A stretch of 64,000 nucleotides of DNA from Peribacillus folii (lineage in GTDB: Bacteria > Bacillota > Bacilli > Bacillales > DSM-1321): assembly GCF_030271255.1 (NCBI RefSeq), contig NZ_JASJOM010000014.1, positions 1 through 64,000 on the forward strand, in the 5' to 3' direction. The position numbers were made by a program, and so were the translations under genes. The number at the start of each line of letters is the position of its first letter. The first letter of the stretch is position 1. The notes below the pieces were generated by a model. The model was not told the DNA's origin, did not search any database, and saw nothing but the letters and a program-made list of their open reading frames with translations. Positions 37,963 to 47,462 of the stretch are shown here, piece after piece.

Positions 37963-39341
37963 CTATTTTTTATCGCTCTGCAATGCTTCATAAATGGCGG
38001 TCATGACACTTCCGTAACTACCTGTTTTGAAGAGGTCCCCGAAGAACTGATTGCTATTGGCTGCAGGATTGACGAGCGGTGAATGCTTTTTATTCGTAAG
38101 CAAAACAATGCCTAGATCCTTTTCAGGATCAATGATCGTGACAGTTCCCGTCCAGCCTGTGTGACCGTAGGCACTCTCACTGGCATATGGACCGAACATC
38201 CACTCCATGCTTGCATCGCCATTTCGCCTCCAGCCAAGCCCATAGGTCGGATTCATCGCGGAAGGTGCAATGAATTCATTGATCGTTCCTTGATTAAAAA
38301 AAGCATGCTTGCCGTAGCCTCCGCCATTCAGCATTACCTGCAGCAGGACAGCGAGATCTTCGGTATTGGAAAAAAGACCTGCATGACCTGAAACACCTCC
38401 CATTGAATAAAATGCCTTTTCATCATGGACCTCCCCTTGAAGGGTGTATGTGCGAATGTTAGGAAAATCAATTACGCCATCCCGCGTGTTGCCAAGCAAT
38501 TCAGTTGCAGCAAAATCCTTTGGCTTGAACCCCTTACGAAGGGGATTGAATTTTGTATGTTTCAGGTTAAGCGGCTTGTACAATTCATTTTCAACATACG
38601 TATCAAGCGGCTGACCCGTTATTTTTTCTATAATGGCACCGAGCAGCATATAGTCAACATCACTGTATACGTTCTGTGTTCCCGGAACGTAAGTCAGCTG
38701 CGTTTTCGATATGAACGAAATCGTTTTATTCCGCTCCTGAGAGTAAAGCTCCTTTGAAACGACTGGATTATGATATTGCGGATCCGGCTTGAACCCGGCT
38801 GTATGATGGAGAACATCGACGATCCTCAACGTATCCTTTCCCTTAATCACATCCGCTTCCGTGTCTTTGAATTCAGGAATATACTGCTGCACCCTTGCCT
38901 GGATATCGAGCTTGCCTTCACTCGCCAATTTTTGGAGCGCAAAATTGGTCGCATACATCTTCGTGTTTGATGCAAGGTCAAACATTGTATCGTTTTCCAT
39001 TTTCTGAAACCGCTTAAGAGCCATATGCTCATCAAACTTCCGCTTGTACCCGTAGCTATCATGTTTTACGATTTTTCCGTCCTTGATGACAATCAGCGCA
39101 GCCCCAGGAAACCCAGCAGCCACCTCCATTTCAATCAACTGATCGACCTTTTTCAGCTTTTCCGACGAAAAGCCCGCATCCTCCGGTTTTTTTGCTTTTT
39201 CAGCACCGGATACGCCCTTCCCGCTTCCTTACTCACAGAAGTCTCTTGATCCGGTTTGGCTTGTGCATAGGATGTGAACGGTACAAATAAAAAAAACGCC
39301 AAAAATGAACTCAGTGTGCAGATTGTCCATTTTTTCATCAT
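37963..39341 (-). pseudogene. Secreted serine hydrolase (beta-lactamase/PBP4-like, YbbE-type), frameshifted
   Basis: Residues after the shift (391+ codons) have the serine hydrolase triad: SNTK (SxxK), YSDVDY, and GHTGWTGT (KTG equivalent). A signal peptide (MKKWTICTLSSFLAFFLF... SYAQA) is encoded just upstream in another frame, 39341 to 39153. The two frames overlap between 39153 and 39231. Adding one base to the A7 run on the coding strand (complement of 39187-39193) joins them into one product reading KKPEDAGFSSEKLKKVDQ. So the gene is broken, slippage-rescued, or misread. Relatives trim peptidoglycan peptides or have unknown esterase-like roles. Confidence 0.82.
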
Positions 39342-39519
39342 ATTCCCCCTATCCAGAAAACTAAAGTCCTCTGGTCATAATGTAAGCGCCTTCATAAATA
39401 AACTCGCGATTATTTGCTTTTATTTTATATCATCCATCCAAAAATCTCCTAGTTAAAACCAGCCTATTTCAAAAGATGGCTCAAAAGTCATATATATATT
39501 TGAGTGTCTAAAATTAAAC

Positions 39520-39580
39520 GTTCATCTCCACTCCAGGTGCGCGCTTTCCCCGCAGGAGTCTCGCTACAGTAATATTTCTC
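39520..39580. repeat. Remnant of a dispersed intergenic repeat
   Basis: CACTCCAGGTGCGCGCTTTC followed by CCCGCAGGAGTCTCGCTAC is typical of C/G-rich interspersed repeats of Bacillaceae and shares a 20-base block with 26272-26326. The 39345-39740 gap otherwise lacks genes and has no clear promoter. Confidence 0.55.
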
Positions 39581-39745
39581 AAGGATAAACATTCAATAAA
39601 AAAGACCCCAAAGAAAGAAAATACAAAAAGCTTCTGAGTGTTATTCCTAAGTAAAGATGAACGAACCATGCAGTTTGCCTATTCACCCCACGCGTGTATA
39701 GAAAGCCTTCTTCTCTAGTTTAAAAAATGAATAGCTATATTTAAC

Positions 39746-39991
39746 ATGTTCAAAAACAGCAGCAGTGGCAAAATCCGCCGCAGAAGATTTAGGATACGTG
39801 CAACAAACTACCTTTCTCACGGCCAAAAAGTATTCAAACGAGGTAAAGGAAAAGGTCCAGCCTATTTAACTGTAGATAAAGATGGACACCACGGAGGCGT
39901 TTGGAAAGGCGCTAGTTCAGTCAAAAATTTAGGTAGTAAAAAAACTAGATCTGGTACTTATGATGCGGAACTAAGAAGAATAGGAGATTAA
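39746..39991 (+). pseudogene. Orphan C-terminal toxin domain (Ntox21-like) of a polymorphic toxin
   Basis: 81 codons. The segment YLTVDKDGHHGGVWKGASSV then LGSKKTRSGTYDAELRRIGD matches, from memory, the end of polymorphic-toxin C-terminal domains of the Ntox21 type (predicted RNases), including RxG[ST] (RSGT) and RxxD (RIGD). There is no signal, LXG or other delivery domain, and no ribosome site before ATG 39746, so it is best read as the detached 3' end of a larger toxin gene. Another frame continues past its stop to 40074 (reading NKWLKIADLKQKYSEQF), suggesting a frameshift or a remnant neighbour. Confidence 0.6.
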
Positions 39992-40082
39992 ACAAGTGGT
40001 TAAAAATTGCGGATTTAAAACAAAAGTACTCTGAACAATTCAATAAATATTATGAAAATGAAGGCCTTTTCTAAATTCCGCC

Positions 40083-40121
40083 AAAATCTACTCTGTTATT
40101 GATGACTAAGTAGATTTTTTT
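40083..40121 (+). terminator. Terminator after the toxin remnant
   Basis: AAAATCTAC/GTAGATTTT hairpin then TTT, on the plus strand, nine bases after the second frame's stop codon. Confidence 0.7.
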
Positions 40122-40155
40122 CTCTACACCAAAATTACTTAGTAATACTGTAACA

Positions 40156-40400
40156 ATGAATATAAATAATGGTGGAGTTGTATACCTTTCAGGTACAGGA
40201 TGTGCATTAACTGGTGGTAGAAATAAAGTTTTACTAGGAGTGTCTATCCTTTAGACCACATGAATCTACAAGAACAAAGGTATTCCATTTGAATCAAAAG
40301 GTTGCCCTTTCTATTAACTCACCCCCTCGTTTTGAGGTGTGGGGTCAAGGCGGTGGTGAATTGCTGTAGTAAGAGGGCCAACCCCTTCCTAGCATGACTT
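40156..40400 (+). pseudogene. Decayed coding remnants, not recognised
   Basis: A 32-codon frame at 40156-40254 (NGGVVYLSGTGCALTGGRNK) and later short frames (NSPPRFEVWGQGGGELL up to about 40370) look protein-like but are cut by stops and frame changes. They adjoin the toxin tail and share its plus orientation, so they may be part of a lost toxin/immunity region. Family unknown. Confidence 0.35.
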
Positions 40401-40493
40401 AAATATAGTATGGTAGTAAAGTTTGTTTCCTAAATGGTCTGTGGTAACTTGATTTCACTTAAAAGGGCGATTTTTTTTGCATTTAATTTTTAT

Positions 40494-40546
40494 AAAAAGG
40501 GTTATCCCTAAAAGTCATAATCATGACATTGGGGACAACCCTTTTA
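40494..40546 (-). terminator. Terminator of the gluconate operon
   Basis: AAAAGGGTTGTCCC/GGGATAACCCTTTTT with internal TCATGATTATGA pairing, on the minus strand after gnd; nearly symmetric, so it may stop transcripts from both sides. Confidence 0.85.
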
Positions 40547-40584
40547 TAAATCGACTCTTTAAGCCATTTTACTGACTGATTATA

Positions 40585-41988
40585 TTACTGCCAGTCTGTG
40601 TGAAAGACCCCTGCCATGTCACGACGTTCATAGGTGTGTGCCCCGAAGTAATCACGCTGCGCCTGCAGAAGGTTCGCGTTCGAGATGCCCGTACGGTAAC
40701 TATCGTAGTAAGAAAGGGAAGCACTTAAACATGGGAACGAGATGCCGGAGTTGATTCCCTCACTGACAACCTTCCGCATGCCTGCTTGATAGTCGGTGAT
40801 TTTTTGGGCAAAGTATGGTGCCGTTAACAAATTCGCCAAATCTGGCTGATCTTGGTAGGCTTCGCTGATGACGTTCAAGAATTCGGCACGGATGATGCAG
40901 CCGCCGCGGAAAATCAATGCAATATCTTTTAAAGGCAGGTCCCATCCGTAAAGTTCCGAAGACATTTTATATTGGGTGAAGCCTTGCGCGTATGCACAAA
41001 CCTTCCCCATATATAATGCTTGCCTAATATATTCGATCCACTCGTTTTTATCGAGCTCTTGCCCAACATTCCCAGGACCAGTCAGAATGTCTTCGGCACT
41101 CACCCGTTCCTCTTTTAGCGCGGACATGTAACGTGCAAACAAAGACTCTGTAATGATCGATGCCGGTATGCCATTATCGATCGCTTGCATGCTGGTCCAT
41201 TTACCTGTGCCTTTTTGTCCTGCCTTATCAAGAATCACATCGATCAGCGGCAAGCCTGTCACTTCATCTTTTTTCCTTAGAATCTCGGCTGTTATTTCGA
41301 TTAAATAACTTTTCAGTTCTCCTTGGTTCCATGTTTCAAAGATGTCAGCCATTTCATCCACTTCCAAATGCAGCTTTTCCCTTAAAAACGTGTAAGCTTC
41401 GGCGATTAATTGCATGTCTGCATACTCAATCCCGTTATGCACCATTTTCACGAAATGACCTGCTCCCTTTGGACCAATATACGTACAGCAAGGTTCCTCA
41501 TTTACTTTGGCTGAGATTTTCGTCAAAATCGGCGCTACTTTTTCATAGGCGTCCTGATCGCCTCCTGGCATGATGGAAGGCCCCTTCAATGCCCCGACTT
41601 CCCCGCCAGAAACACCAATGCCTAAATAACTGATGCCTTTAGGTTTCAAGTCATCATATCTGCGTTCCGTATCCACATAATAGGAATTCCCCCCGTCCAT
41701 GATGATATCGCCCTGTTCAAGATGAGGAAGCAATGAATCGATTACAGAGTCGATCGCCTTGCCCGCCGTCACCATCAGAAAAATTTTCCTTGGCGCTTCC
41801 AGTGACTGAACGAAGTCCTGGATTTCGTAATACGGATGGAGCGACTGCCCGTCCAGCTTGGCAATGAGCTGATCCGTTAAATCTCTTGTATAGTTATAGA
41901 CGGCAACTTGTTCCCCTTTACTCGCCATATTTAAGGCGATATTGCTGCCCATTACCCCTAAACCAATGACACCAATTGAATTGAACAT
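40585..41988 (-). CDS. gntZ: 6-phosphogluconate dehydrogenase (decarboxylating)
   Basis: 467 aa. It oxidises 6-phosphogluconate to ribulose 5-phosphate with release of CO2. Rossmann motif IGLGVMGSNIALNMASKG binds the dinucleotide; GVSGGEVGALKGPSIMPGG and the catalytic region GPKGAGHFVKMVHNGIEY (Lys and Asn) are intact. It is the last gene of gntR-gntK-gntP-gntZ, as in B. subtilis; a second, pentose-phosphate gnd may exist elsewhere. A hairpin separates it from gntP. Confidence 0.94.
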   Translation of the reverse strand: MFNSIGVIGLGVMGSNIALNMASKGEQVAVYNYTRDLTDQLIAKLDGQSLHPYYEIQDFVQSLEAPRKIFLMVTAGKAIDSVIDSLLPHLEQGDIIMDGGNSYYVDTERRYDDLKPKGISYLGIGVSGGEVGALKGPSIMPGGDQDAYEKVAPILTKISAKVNEEPCCTYIGPKGAGHFVKMVHNGIEYADMQLIAEAYTFLREKLHLEVDEMADIFETWNQGELKSYLIEITAEILRKKDEVTGLPLIDVILDKAGQKGTGKWTSMQAIDNGIPASIITESLFARYMSALKEERVSAEDILTGPGNVGQELDKNEWIEYIRQALYMGKVCAYAQGFTQYKMSSELYGWDLPLKDIALIFRGGCIIRAEFLNVISEAYQDQPDLANLLTAPYFAQKITDYQAGMRKVVSEGINSGISFPCLSASLSYYDSYRTGISNANLLQAQRDYFGAHTYERRDMAGVFHTDWQ

Positions 41989-42018
41989 GATTTTTTCTCC
42001 TTTTATGTAAGAATAATA

Positions 42019-42055
42019 GGCAGTAAACCCTCCTATAAATCAAGGATTTACTGCC
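42019..42055 (-). other. Intercistronic hairpin between gntP and gntZ
   Basis: GGCAGTAAATCC/GGGTTTACTGCC on the minus strand, loop of about 13 bases, followed by TATTATTCTT rather than a T-run. It more likely protects the upstream mRNA or tunes gntZ than fully terminates. Confidence 0.7.
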
Positions 42056-42065
42056 GGTAAAGACC

Positions 42066-43412
42066 TTATACAAATAAACTGATCAGTAGAATGAAGCCTA
42101 ATCCAGCTACTGAAATGATCGTCTCAAGCAAGGTCCATGTTGCAAACGTCTCTTTCATGCTTAAACCAAAATACTCCTTGAACATCCAGAATCCGGCGTC
42201 GTTGACATGCGAGGCGATTAAGCTTCCCGCTCCTGTCGCAAGAACGACGAGTGCAAGGTTAACGTCGGTCTGACCTAACATCGGAATGACCAAGCCAGCT
42301 GTCGTCAAGGCCGCCACGGTGGCAGACCCCAAGGAAATGCGTAGGATGGCCGCAATGATCCAGGCAAGCAGGATCGGTGATAGCGATGTCCCTTTGAACA
42401 ATTCCGCCACATAGTCACCTACACCGCCGTCGATCAATACTTGTTTGAAGGCTCCGCCGCCCCCGATGATCAAGAGCATCATGCCAATATGCAGGATGGC
42501 ATTTGTACAGGAATCCATGATATCTTTCATCGGGATCTTTCTTGCCAATCCCATCGAATAGACTGCAAATAATAAGGAAAGAAGCATCGCAGTGCCAGCT
42601 TCGCCAATAAATCGGATCGCTGCCAATAAACCATTATCCTCTAAGCCCATCGTTTTTTGCAACAAAGTGATGAGCGTGGCAATCGACATTAAAATGACCG
42701 GAAGCAAGGCGGTGAATACACTGATCCCGAATCCAGGTGTGTCTTCCATTTTAAATGTTTTTTGTTCTCCTAAAGATGCAATGCTGCCCGTTTTCGTAAA
42801 TGATGCAGGCACTAATTTTTTAGCGATCTTCGTGAATACCGGTCCAGCTATAATGACGGTCGGGACCGCAACGATGAAGCCATAAAGCAAGACCTGACCA
42901 AGATCTGCACCATACTCACCGGCAATGACGGTCGGTCCTGGATGAGGCGGTAAGAAACCGTGCGTTACGGATAACGCTGCAACCATCGGAATGCCCAGAT
43001 ACAATATCGATACCTTTAGTTCTCTTGAAATGGCAAATACGATCGGTATCAATAATACTAAGCCCACTTCAAAAAATAAAGCGATACCGATTATAAAGGA
43101 TGCTGCGACGACTGCCCATTGAATGTTCTTTTCCCCGAATTTGTTAACAAGGGTCATGGCAATGCGCTGCGCGCCGCCCGAATCAGCGATCAACTTACCT
43201 AACATCGCGCCGAGTCCAAAGATCAATGCTAAATGACCAAGTGTTCCGCCTAATCCCGCTTCAATAGTCTTTACAATTTCCTCAAGCGGCATTCCCAGTG
43301 CTAAGGCGACTCCGAACGATACGACGATCAAGGAAATGAATGTATTTAATTTCAAGCCCATTATTAAGATCAATAACGCGACAATTCCTAAAGCGACAAT
43401 AACTAATGGCAT
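42066..43412 (-). CDS. gntP: Gluconate permease
   Basis: 448 aa, 12-14 membrane helices, GntP family (HGFLPPHPGPTVIAGEYGAD is the family hallmark). It imports gluconate by proton symport. ATG follows a GGGGG site. It lies between gntK and gntZ. Confidence 0.95.
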   Translation of the reverse strand: MPLVIVALGIVALLILIMGLKLNTFISLIVVSFGVALALGMPLEEIVKTIEAGLGGTLGHLALIFGLGAMLGKLIADSGGAQRIAMTLVNKFGEKNIQWAVVAASFIIGIALFFEVGLVLLIPIVFAISRELKVSILYLGIPMVAALSVTHGFLPPHPGPTVIAGEYGADLGQVLLYGFIVAVPTVIIAGPVFTKIAKKLVPASFTKTGSIASLGEQKTFKMEDTPGFGISVFTALLPVILMSIATLITLLQKTMGLEDNGLLAAIRFIGEAGTAMLLSLLFAVYSMGLARKIPMKDIMDSCTNAILHIGMMLLIIGGGGAFKQVLIDGGVGDYVAELFKGTSLSPILLAWIIAAILRISLGSATVAALTTAGLVIPMLGQTDVNLALVVLATGAGSLIASHVNDAGFWMFKEYFGLSMKETFATWTLLETIISVAGLGFILLISLFV

Positions 43413-43430
43413 TGTATATCCCCCATGTGT

Positions 43431-44975
43431 TTACTTTGTAGCATGTATCAGGTTTCTTTGATAGTTCGCGATCTGTGTATATTCATTTTCCAATACTCTT
43501 GATAGATTAATGAATATCGGCAATATTTGCCTGTATTCCTTTACCGAAGCACCATTCGGTGTGTGCTTGTGGGTATTGCCAATCATTTCGGAAACGACCT
43601 CGAAGGAATCGATTTCCCCGGCAGCATATAAACCCAATATACAAGCCCCCAAGCATGAACTTTCGTAGCTTTCTGGAACGACGACCTCCGATTCGAAGAT
43701 ATCCGACATCATCTGCCGCCAAACCGCAGACCTGGCGAAGCCTCCCGTAGCCTGTATTCGGGTCACGGGACCCTCCATGCATTCGGTTAAGGCTAAAAAT
43801 ACCGTGTATAAATTGTAAATGACGCCTTCAAGGGCTGCCCGGATCATATGTTCTTTCTTATGTGAAAGTGTCAATCCAAAAAATGAGCCCCGTACATCCG
43901 GATTCCATAATGGCGCACGCTCACCGGCAAGATATGGATGGAATAGCAATCCATCGGCGCCTGGCCTTACACGTTCGGCAATTTTGGTTAACACTTCATA
44001 AGCGTCGATTCCGAGTCTTTTCGCCGTTTCCACCTCGGAAGAAGCAAATTCATCGCGAATCCAGCGAAGGACCATCCCTCCGTTGTTTACCGGACCGCCG
44101 ATCACCCAGTGCTTTTCCGTTAATGCATAGCAAAAGATCCTTCCTTTTTCGTCCGTTTTCGGCTCGTCAATGATTGTCCGTATGGCACCGCTAGTTCCGA
44201 TCGTGACAGCAATTTCTCCTTTTCGGATAGCGTTTACACCCAGGTTCGAAAGGACACCATCACTTGCTCCGATCACAAAAGGGGTTTGCGGATCAATCCC
44301 AAGCTGTCTCGCGATATCCGGGTCGCAATTGTTGAAGATCCTTGTTGTCGGTACGAGCTCGGATAATTGACTTCGTGTTATTCCCGCAATTCCTAGCGCC
44401 TTCTCATCCCAATCCAGGCTTTTGAGATTCATCATCCCCATCGATGAAGCAAGGGAAATATCGACGACATATTGATCAAACAGCCTTTTAAAGATATATT
44501 CCTTAATCCCGATATATTTTTTAGCTTTGGCCGCAATCTCTTTGCAATCATTCACGATCCAAGTGATCTTGGATAATGGTGACATCGGGTGAATGGGTGT
44601 CCCGGTCCGTTGGTACACCTCATGCCCACCCAATTTCTCTTTTATTATATGGGTCCAAGCTTCACTGCGGTTATCAGCCCAAGTGATGCAAGGGGTTAGC
44701 GGCTGGTCATGTTCATCCATCACGATTACACTATGCATTGCACTGCTAAATGATAAGAATGAAGGCTGTTTATCTGCATGCTGCTTCGTTAGCGTTGAAA
44801 CGGCTTTCAAAACGGCCTGGAAAATCTCCTCTGGGTCTTGTTCCGCTGTTGTCATATCCGGCGTGTAAAGTGGATAACCCATATTCGCTTGCCCGATGAC
44901 ATCGCCTTTTTTCGTGAATAATACAGCTTTCGTGCTTGTTGTACCGATGTCTACACCTAACATATAGCTAGTCAT
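43431..44975 (-). CDS. gntK: Gluconate kinase (FGGY family)
   Basis: 514 aa. It phosphorylates gluconate to 6-phosphogluconate. FGGY kinase features: phosphate-1 motif MLGVDIGTTSTKAVLF at the start, substrate-site WADNRSEAW, and the C-terminal ATRGFARS-like segment ATGGFARSAVWRQM. ATG 44975 follows AAAGGAG and overlaps the gntR stop by eight bases, indicating coupling. FGGY specificity (gluconate versus xylulose or glycerol) rests on operon context. Confidence 0.93.
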   Translation of the reverse strand: MTSYMLGVDIGTTSTKAVLFTKKGDVIGQANMGYPLYTPDMTTAEQDPEEIFQAVLKAVSTLTKQHADKQPSFLSFSSAMHSVIVMDEHDQPLTPCITWADNRSEAWTHIIKEKLGGHEVYQRTGTPIHPMSPLSKITWIVNDCKEIAAKAKKYIGIKEYIFKRLFDQYVVDISLASSMGMMNLKSLDWDEKALGIAGITRSQLSELVPTTRIFNNCDPDIARQLGIDPQTPFVIGASDGVLSNLGVNAIRKGEIAVTIGTSGAIRTIIDEPKTDEKGRIFCYALTEKHWVIGGPVNNGGMVLRWIRDEFASSEVETAKRLGIDAYEVLTKIAERVRPGADGLLFHPYLAGERAPLWNPDVRGSFFGLTLSHKKEHMIRAALEGVIYNLYTVFLALTECMEGPVTRIQATGGFARSAVWRQMMSDIFESEVVVPESYESSCLGACILGLYAAGEIDSFEVVSEMIGNTHKHTPNGASVKEYRQILPIFINLSRVLENEYTQIANYQRNLIHATK

Positions 44976-45699
44976 TTTCTTGTCCGACTCCTTTTGAAAG
45001 CATCTGTTGGGCCATCCATAAATCTTCAACCTTCTCTTGAACATCATCGAAATTCACATGCAGCGACTTGATCATGAGTTCCCGATCTTTTGTCTTGATC
45101 GCATCGATATAAAGCTGATGATTATTTATGACCCTTGTAAAGTCCTCATATTTTTCTGAAATGCGATGGCGCATGGAAAGGAGGATCAAGCTTTCCATCA
45201 CAGGCTTCAAGTTATCCCAGATCATCAGGATGTAGGAATGATTGATGGACCGAATGATCGTTTCATGGAACAGGACGTCCTGATAGGAAAACTCATCCGC
45301 ATCGCTGTATTTTATCGAAATTTTCATCATTTCCAGAATCTTACTAAGTTCCATCACCAATTCATCCGTGGCTGCCCTCACCAAGCGCTCGAAAACAAAT
45401 GTCTCGATGAGTATCCGTACATCATAGATTTCCGCATATTTTCTTTCTGTCAGCCCGATGACGACGGCCCCCATCCTCTCCAAACGGATGATATTTTCAG
45501 AGGCCAATATTTTTAACGCTTCACGGACCGGTGAGCGGCTGACGCCGAAATCCGCTGCTATTTTATTTTCCGATAAGATGGTACCGCTTTCAATCATGCC
45601 CGAAATAATGCGCATTCTAAGCTCCGATGTTACCCGATCACCAGCAGAAGCTTTTGAAAGCCACTTTACAGGATAAAGAAATTCCCTTGATTCTGCCAT
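44968..45699 (-). CDS. gntR: Gluconate operon repressor GntR
   Basis: 243 aa. N-terminal winged helix (about 20-85; AADFGVSRSPVREALKIL is the recognition region) and C-terminal FCD ligand domain with metal-binding histidines. It represses its own operon; gluconate releases it. The operator ATACTTGTATACAAGTGTAC lies just before the gene. First gene of the gluconate operon. Confidence 0.94.
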   Translation of the reverse strand: MAESREFLYPVKWLSKASAGDRVTSELRMRIISGMIESGTILSENKIAADFGVSRSPVREALKILASENIIRLERMGAVVIGLTERKYAEIYDVRILIETFVFERLVRAATDELVMELSKILEMMKISIKYSDADEFSYQDVLFHETIIRSINHSYILMIWDNLKPVMESLILLSMRHRISEKYEDFTRVINNHQLYIDAIKTKDRELMIKSLHVNFDDVQEKVEDLWMAQQMLSKGVGQEND

Positions 45700-45724
45700 A
45701 CATTCACCTTCTTATAGAGTTCAA

Positions 45725-45779
45725 GTACACTTGTATACAAGTATTATAATCAATATTTCGAAAAATGCAAGCGCTCTTT
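45725..45779 (-). promoter_or_regulatory. gnt promoter with GntR operator and cre
   Basis: -35 TTGCAT (complement of 45765-45770) and -10 TATAAT (complement of 45743-45748), 16-base spacer. The operator AATACTTGTATACAAGTGTAC (complement of 45725-45745) is a palindrome covering the start region and matches the B. subtilis gnt operator ATACTTGTATACAAGTAT. AAAGAGCGCTTGCA (complement of 45766-45779) matches the CcpA cre consensus at 10 of 14 positions and overlaps the -35. So gluconate induction and glucose repression are both predicted. Confidence 0.85.
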
Positions 45780-46189
45780 TTCTGGAGAACACTGGGCACT
45801 ACTCCGCTCAACTGTGTGAATGGTACGTGGTGGGGCCGCTCCCCTTCTGTTGTATCTATCCCGTCGGAACAGTTTTATAGTGAGGGTAACATCCATTGTA
45901 AATATAGAATTATGTGGATCTATCAGACCGTCCGATTGTTCGTTTACAGAACGCCAACCATTTTATCCTTGCCCTCTAGTAGGTTTATATTTAACCATAA
46001 GACGCTTCCGTGTTCCACATTTGCTGTACTATCCATTAAATTATTTCGTTCCCCATTGGATCATCTAAAATCCCCATATGATTTTCCATATTTGGCTTAT
46101 ATTTCTCACGTAACGAAAGAAAATGTTTGCGTAATGCTTCCTGATCAACGGCAGCGAAACATCTTGAGGTATACGGATTCTTATAATAA

Positions 46190-46345
46190 AAGCGTCGCGA
46201 ATTCTGCATTTTTCTACGAATCGGGACCTTTTAACTGTGAATTCGGATTTTTATCTACGATTCTTGGCCTTTTATCTGCGAATTTGGATTTTTATCTACG
46301 ATTCTAGGCCTTTTATCTGCGAATTCGGTGATTTATCGATTTTTC
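46190..46345 (+). repeat. Array C: about eight 20-21-nt tandem units
   Basis: CGA/TGA cores occur at 46198, 46217, 46238, 46258, 46279, 46299, 46320 and 46337 (spacings mostly 20 and 21 in alternation). Two unit types alternate, TTTTATCTGCGAATT and TTTTATCTACGATTC, giving a 41-base higher-order period. The 45780-46890 gap around it has no other feature I can support. Confidence 0.85.
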
Positions 46346-46893
46346 GACAAAAAAGGACCTTTACTAGTAATCTCCATTATTATTTTTCTTTATTGTATTA
46401 AATATAGTTGAATATTTAGCTTCTTGCATTCACATAGCCCATTTACAAACGTTGGAGCCCTCCGTTCTTAAAGTCCGCCATCTAAACCATCAATTTTCAC
46501 TCTCTACTATAATCTTTAAATAATTATTCCGTTTCTTCTACATTTTCCTCTTTAACAGGTTGCCCCTCTTTTCTATCCTTTTGAAACAAAAAGCACCTAC
46601 TCTTATATAATTTGCCAGAATAAAAATCCCTGTATTTTCTATGCTATGTAGAAGTTTCAGGTTTTTTTTGAAATGACTGATCTAAATTCACCTTACGATT
46701 CCACACCTTTTCGCATACTCCGTAATATAGGGGAGAGAAATTGATCAACGATTTGCCTTTTTACTTTTGTGCAGCAATCGAGTCATTTAATCGAATAAGG
46801 ATAACTAGAATTGGAATAGTCCAGTTTCCCCAAGCTCAATTTTGATGTATCATAAATAAGATGACCAGATTATTCCAAAGGAGGTGTTGTGTG

Positions 46894-47325
46894 ATGTCAA
46901 TTAGTTTGAACCCGTACTTGTTTTTTGACGGTAACACGAGAGAAGCGGTCCATTTTTACGAGAAAGCTCTTGGCGGGAAAGTAATGGGTATAATGACTTA
47001 CGGAGATATGCCGGCTGACCCGAATCATCCGTTGACGGATGACATGAAGGATCGCGTTATGCATGCACACTTGAAAGTCGGTGAAGCCGATCTCATGTTC
47101 TCAGATACGTATGCAGACATGCCTTATCTGTCCGGCAATACGATTCAAATTGCCATCCATCCTAAAGAAGAGGCAATGGCGAGAGAAATCTTCGCCGCTT
47201 TGGAAGACGGCGGACAAGTCGTTATTCCCCTTCATAAGACGGATTTTAGCCCCTTGTACGGGATGGTAAAGGACAAGTTCGGGGTTCATTTCAATGTGAA
47301 TGTCCCAGGTGAGCAGCCGCAGTAA
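46894..47325 (+). CDS. VOC family protein (PhnB/YjdN-like glyoxalase fold)
   Basis: 143 aa. Starts SISLNPYLFFDGNTREAVHF and ends GVHFNVNVP, typical of the PhnB-like subgroup, with paired beta-alpha-beta-beta-beta modules. Members bind small molecules, often with a metal; no reaction is assigned for this subgroup. Chosen ATG 46894 follows AAAGGAGGTG by eight bases; GTG at 46891 is an alternative. Single gene with its own terminator. Confidence 0.85.
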   Translation: MSISLNPYLFFDGNTREAVHFYEKALGGKVMGIMTYGDMPADPNHPLTDDMKDRVMHAHLKVGEADLMFSDTYADMPYLSGNTIQIAIHPKEEAMAREIFAALEDGGQVVIPLHKTDFSPLYGMVKDKFGVHFNVNVPGEQPQ

Positions 47326-47354
47326 TAACAAACACACTTCCACTTCACCAACAA

Positions 47355-47392
47355 ACAAAGCCTCCTGTCGCAAAATGGGCAGGAGGCTTGCT
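47355..47392 (+). terminator. Terminator of the VOC gene
   Basis: GCCTCCTG/CAGGAGGC stem with an inner mismatch and a loop of about 12 bases, then TTGCTCTT; convergent with the histidine kinase gene. Confidence 0.75.
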
Positions 47393-47462
47393 CTTATATG
47401 ATTTTTATGTCCCTAATGGGTTGCTGTGCAAGGACTTGATTTTGCAAACCTACGTAACCCAC

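Noticed and set aside
45765-46307. 180-codon plus-strand frame upstream of the VOC gene
   Set aside because: It starts inside the gnt promoter, has low-complexity content and runs through array C; no ribosome site or family match.
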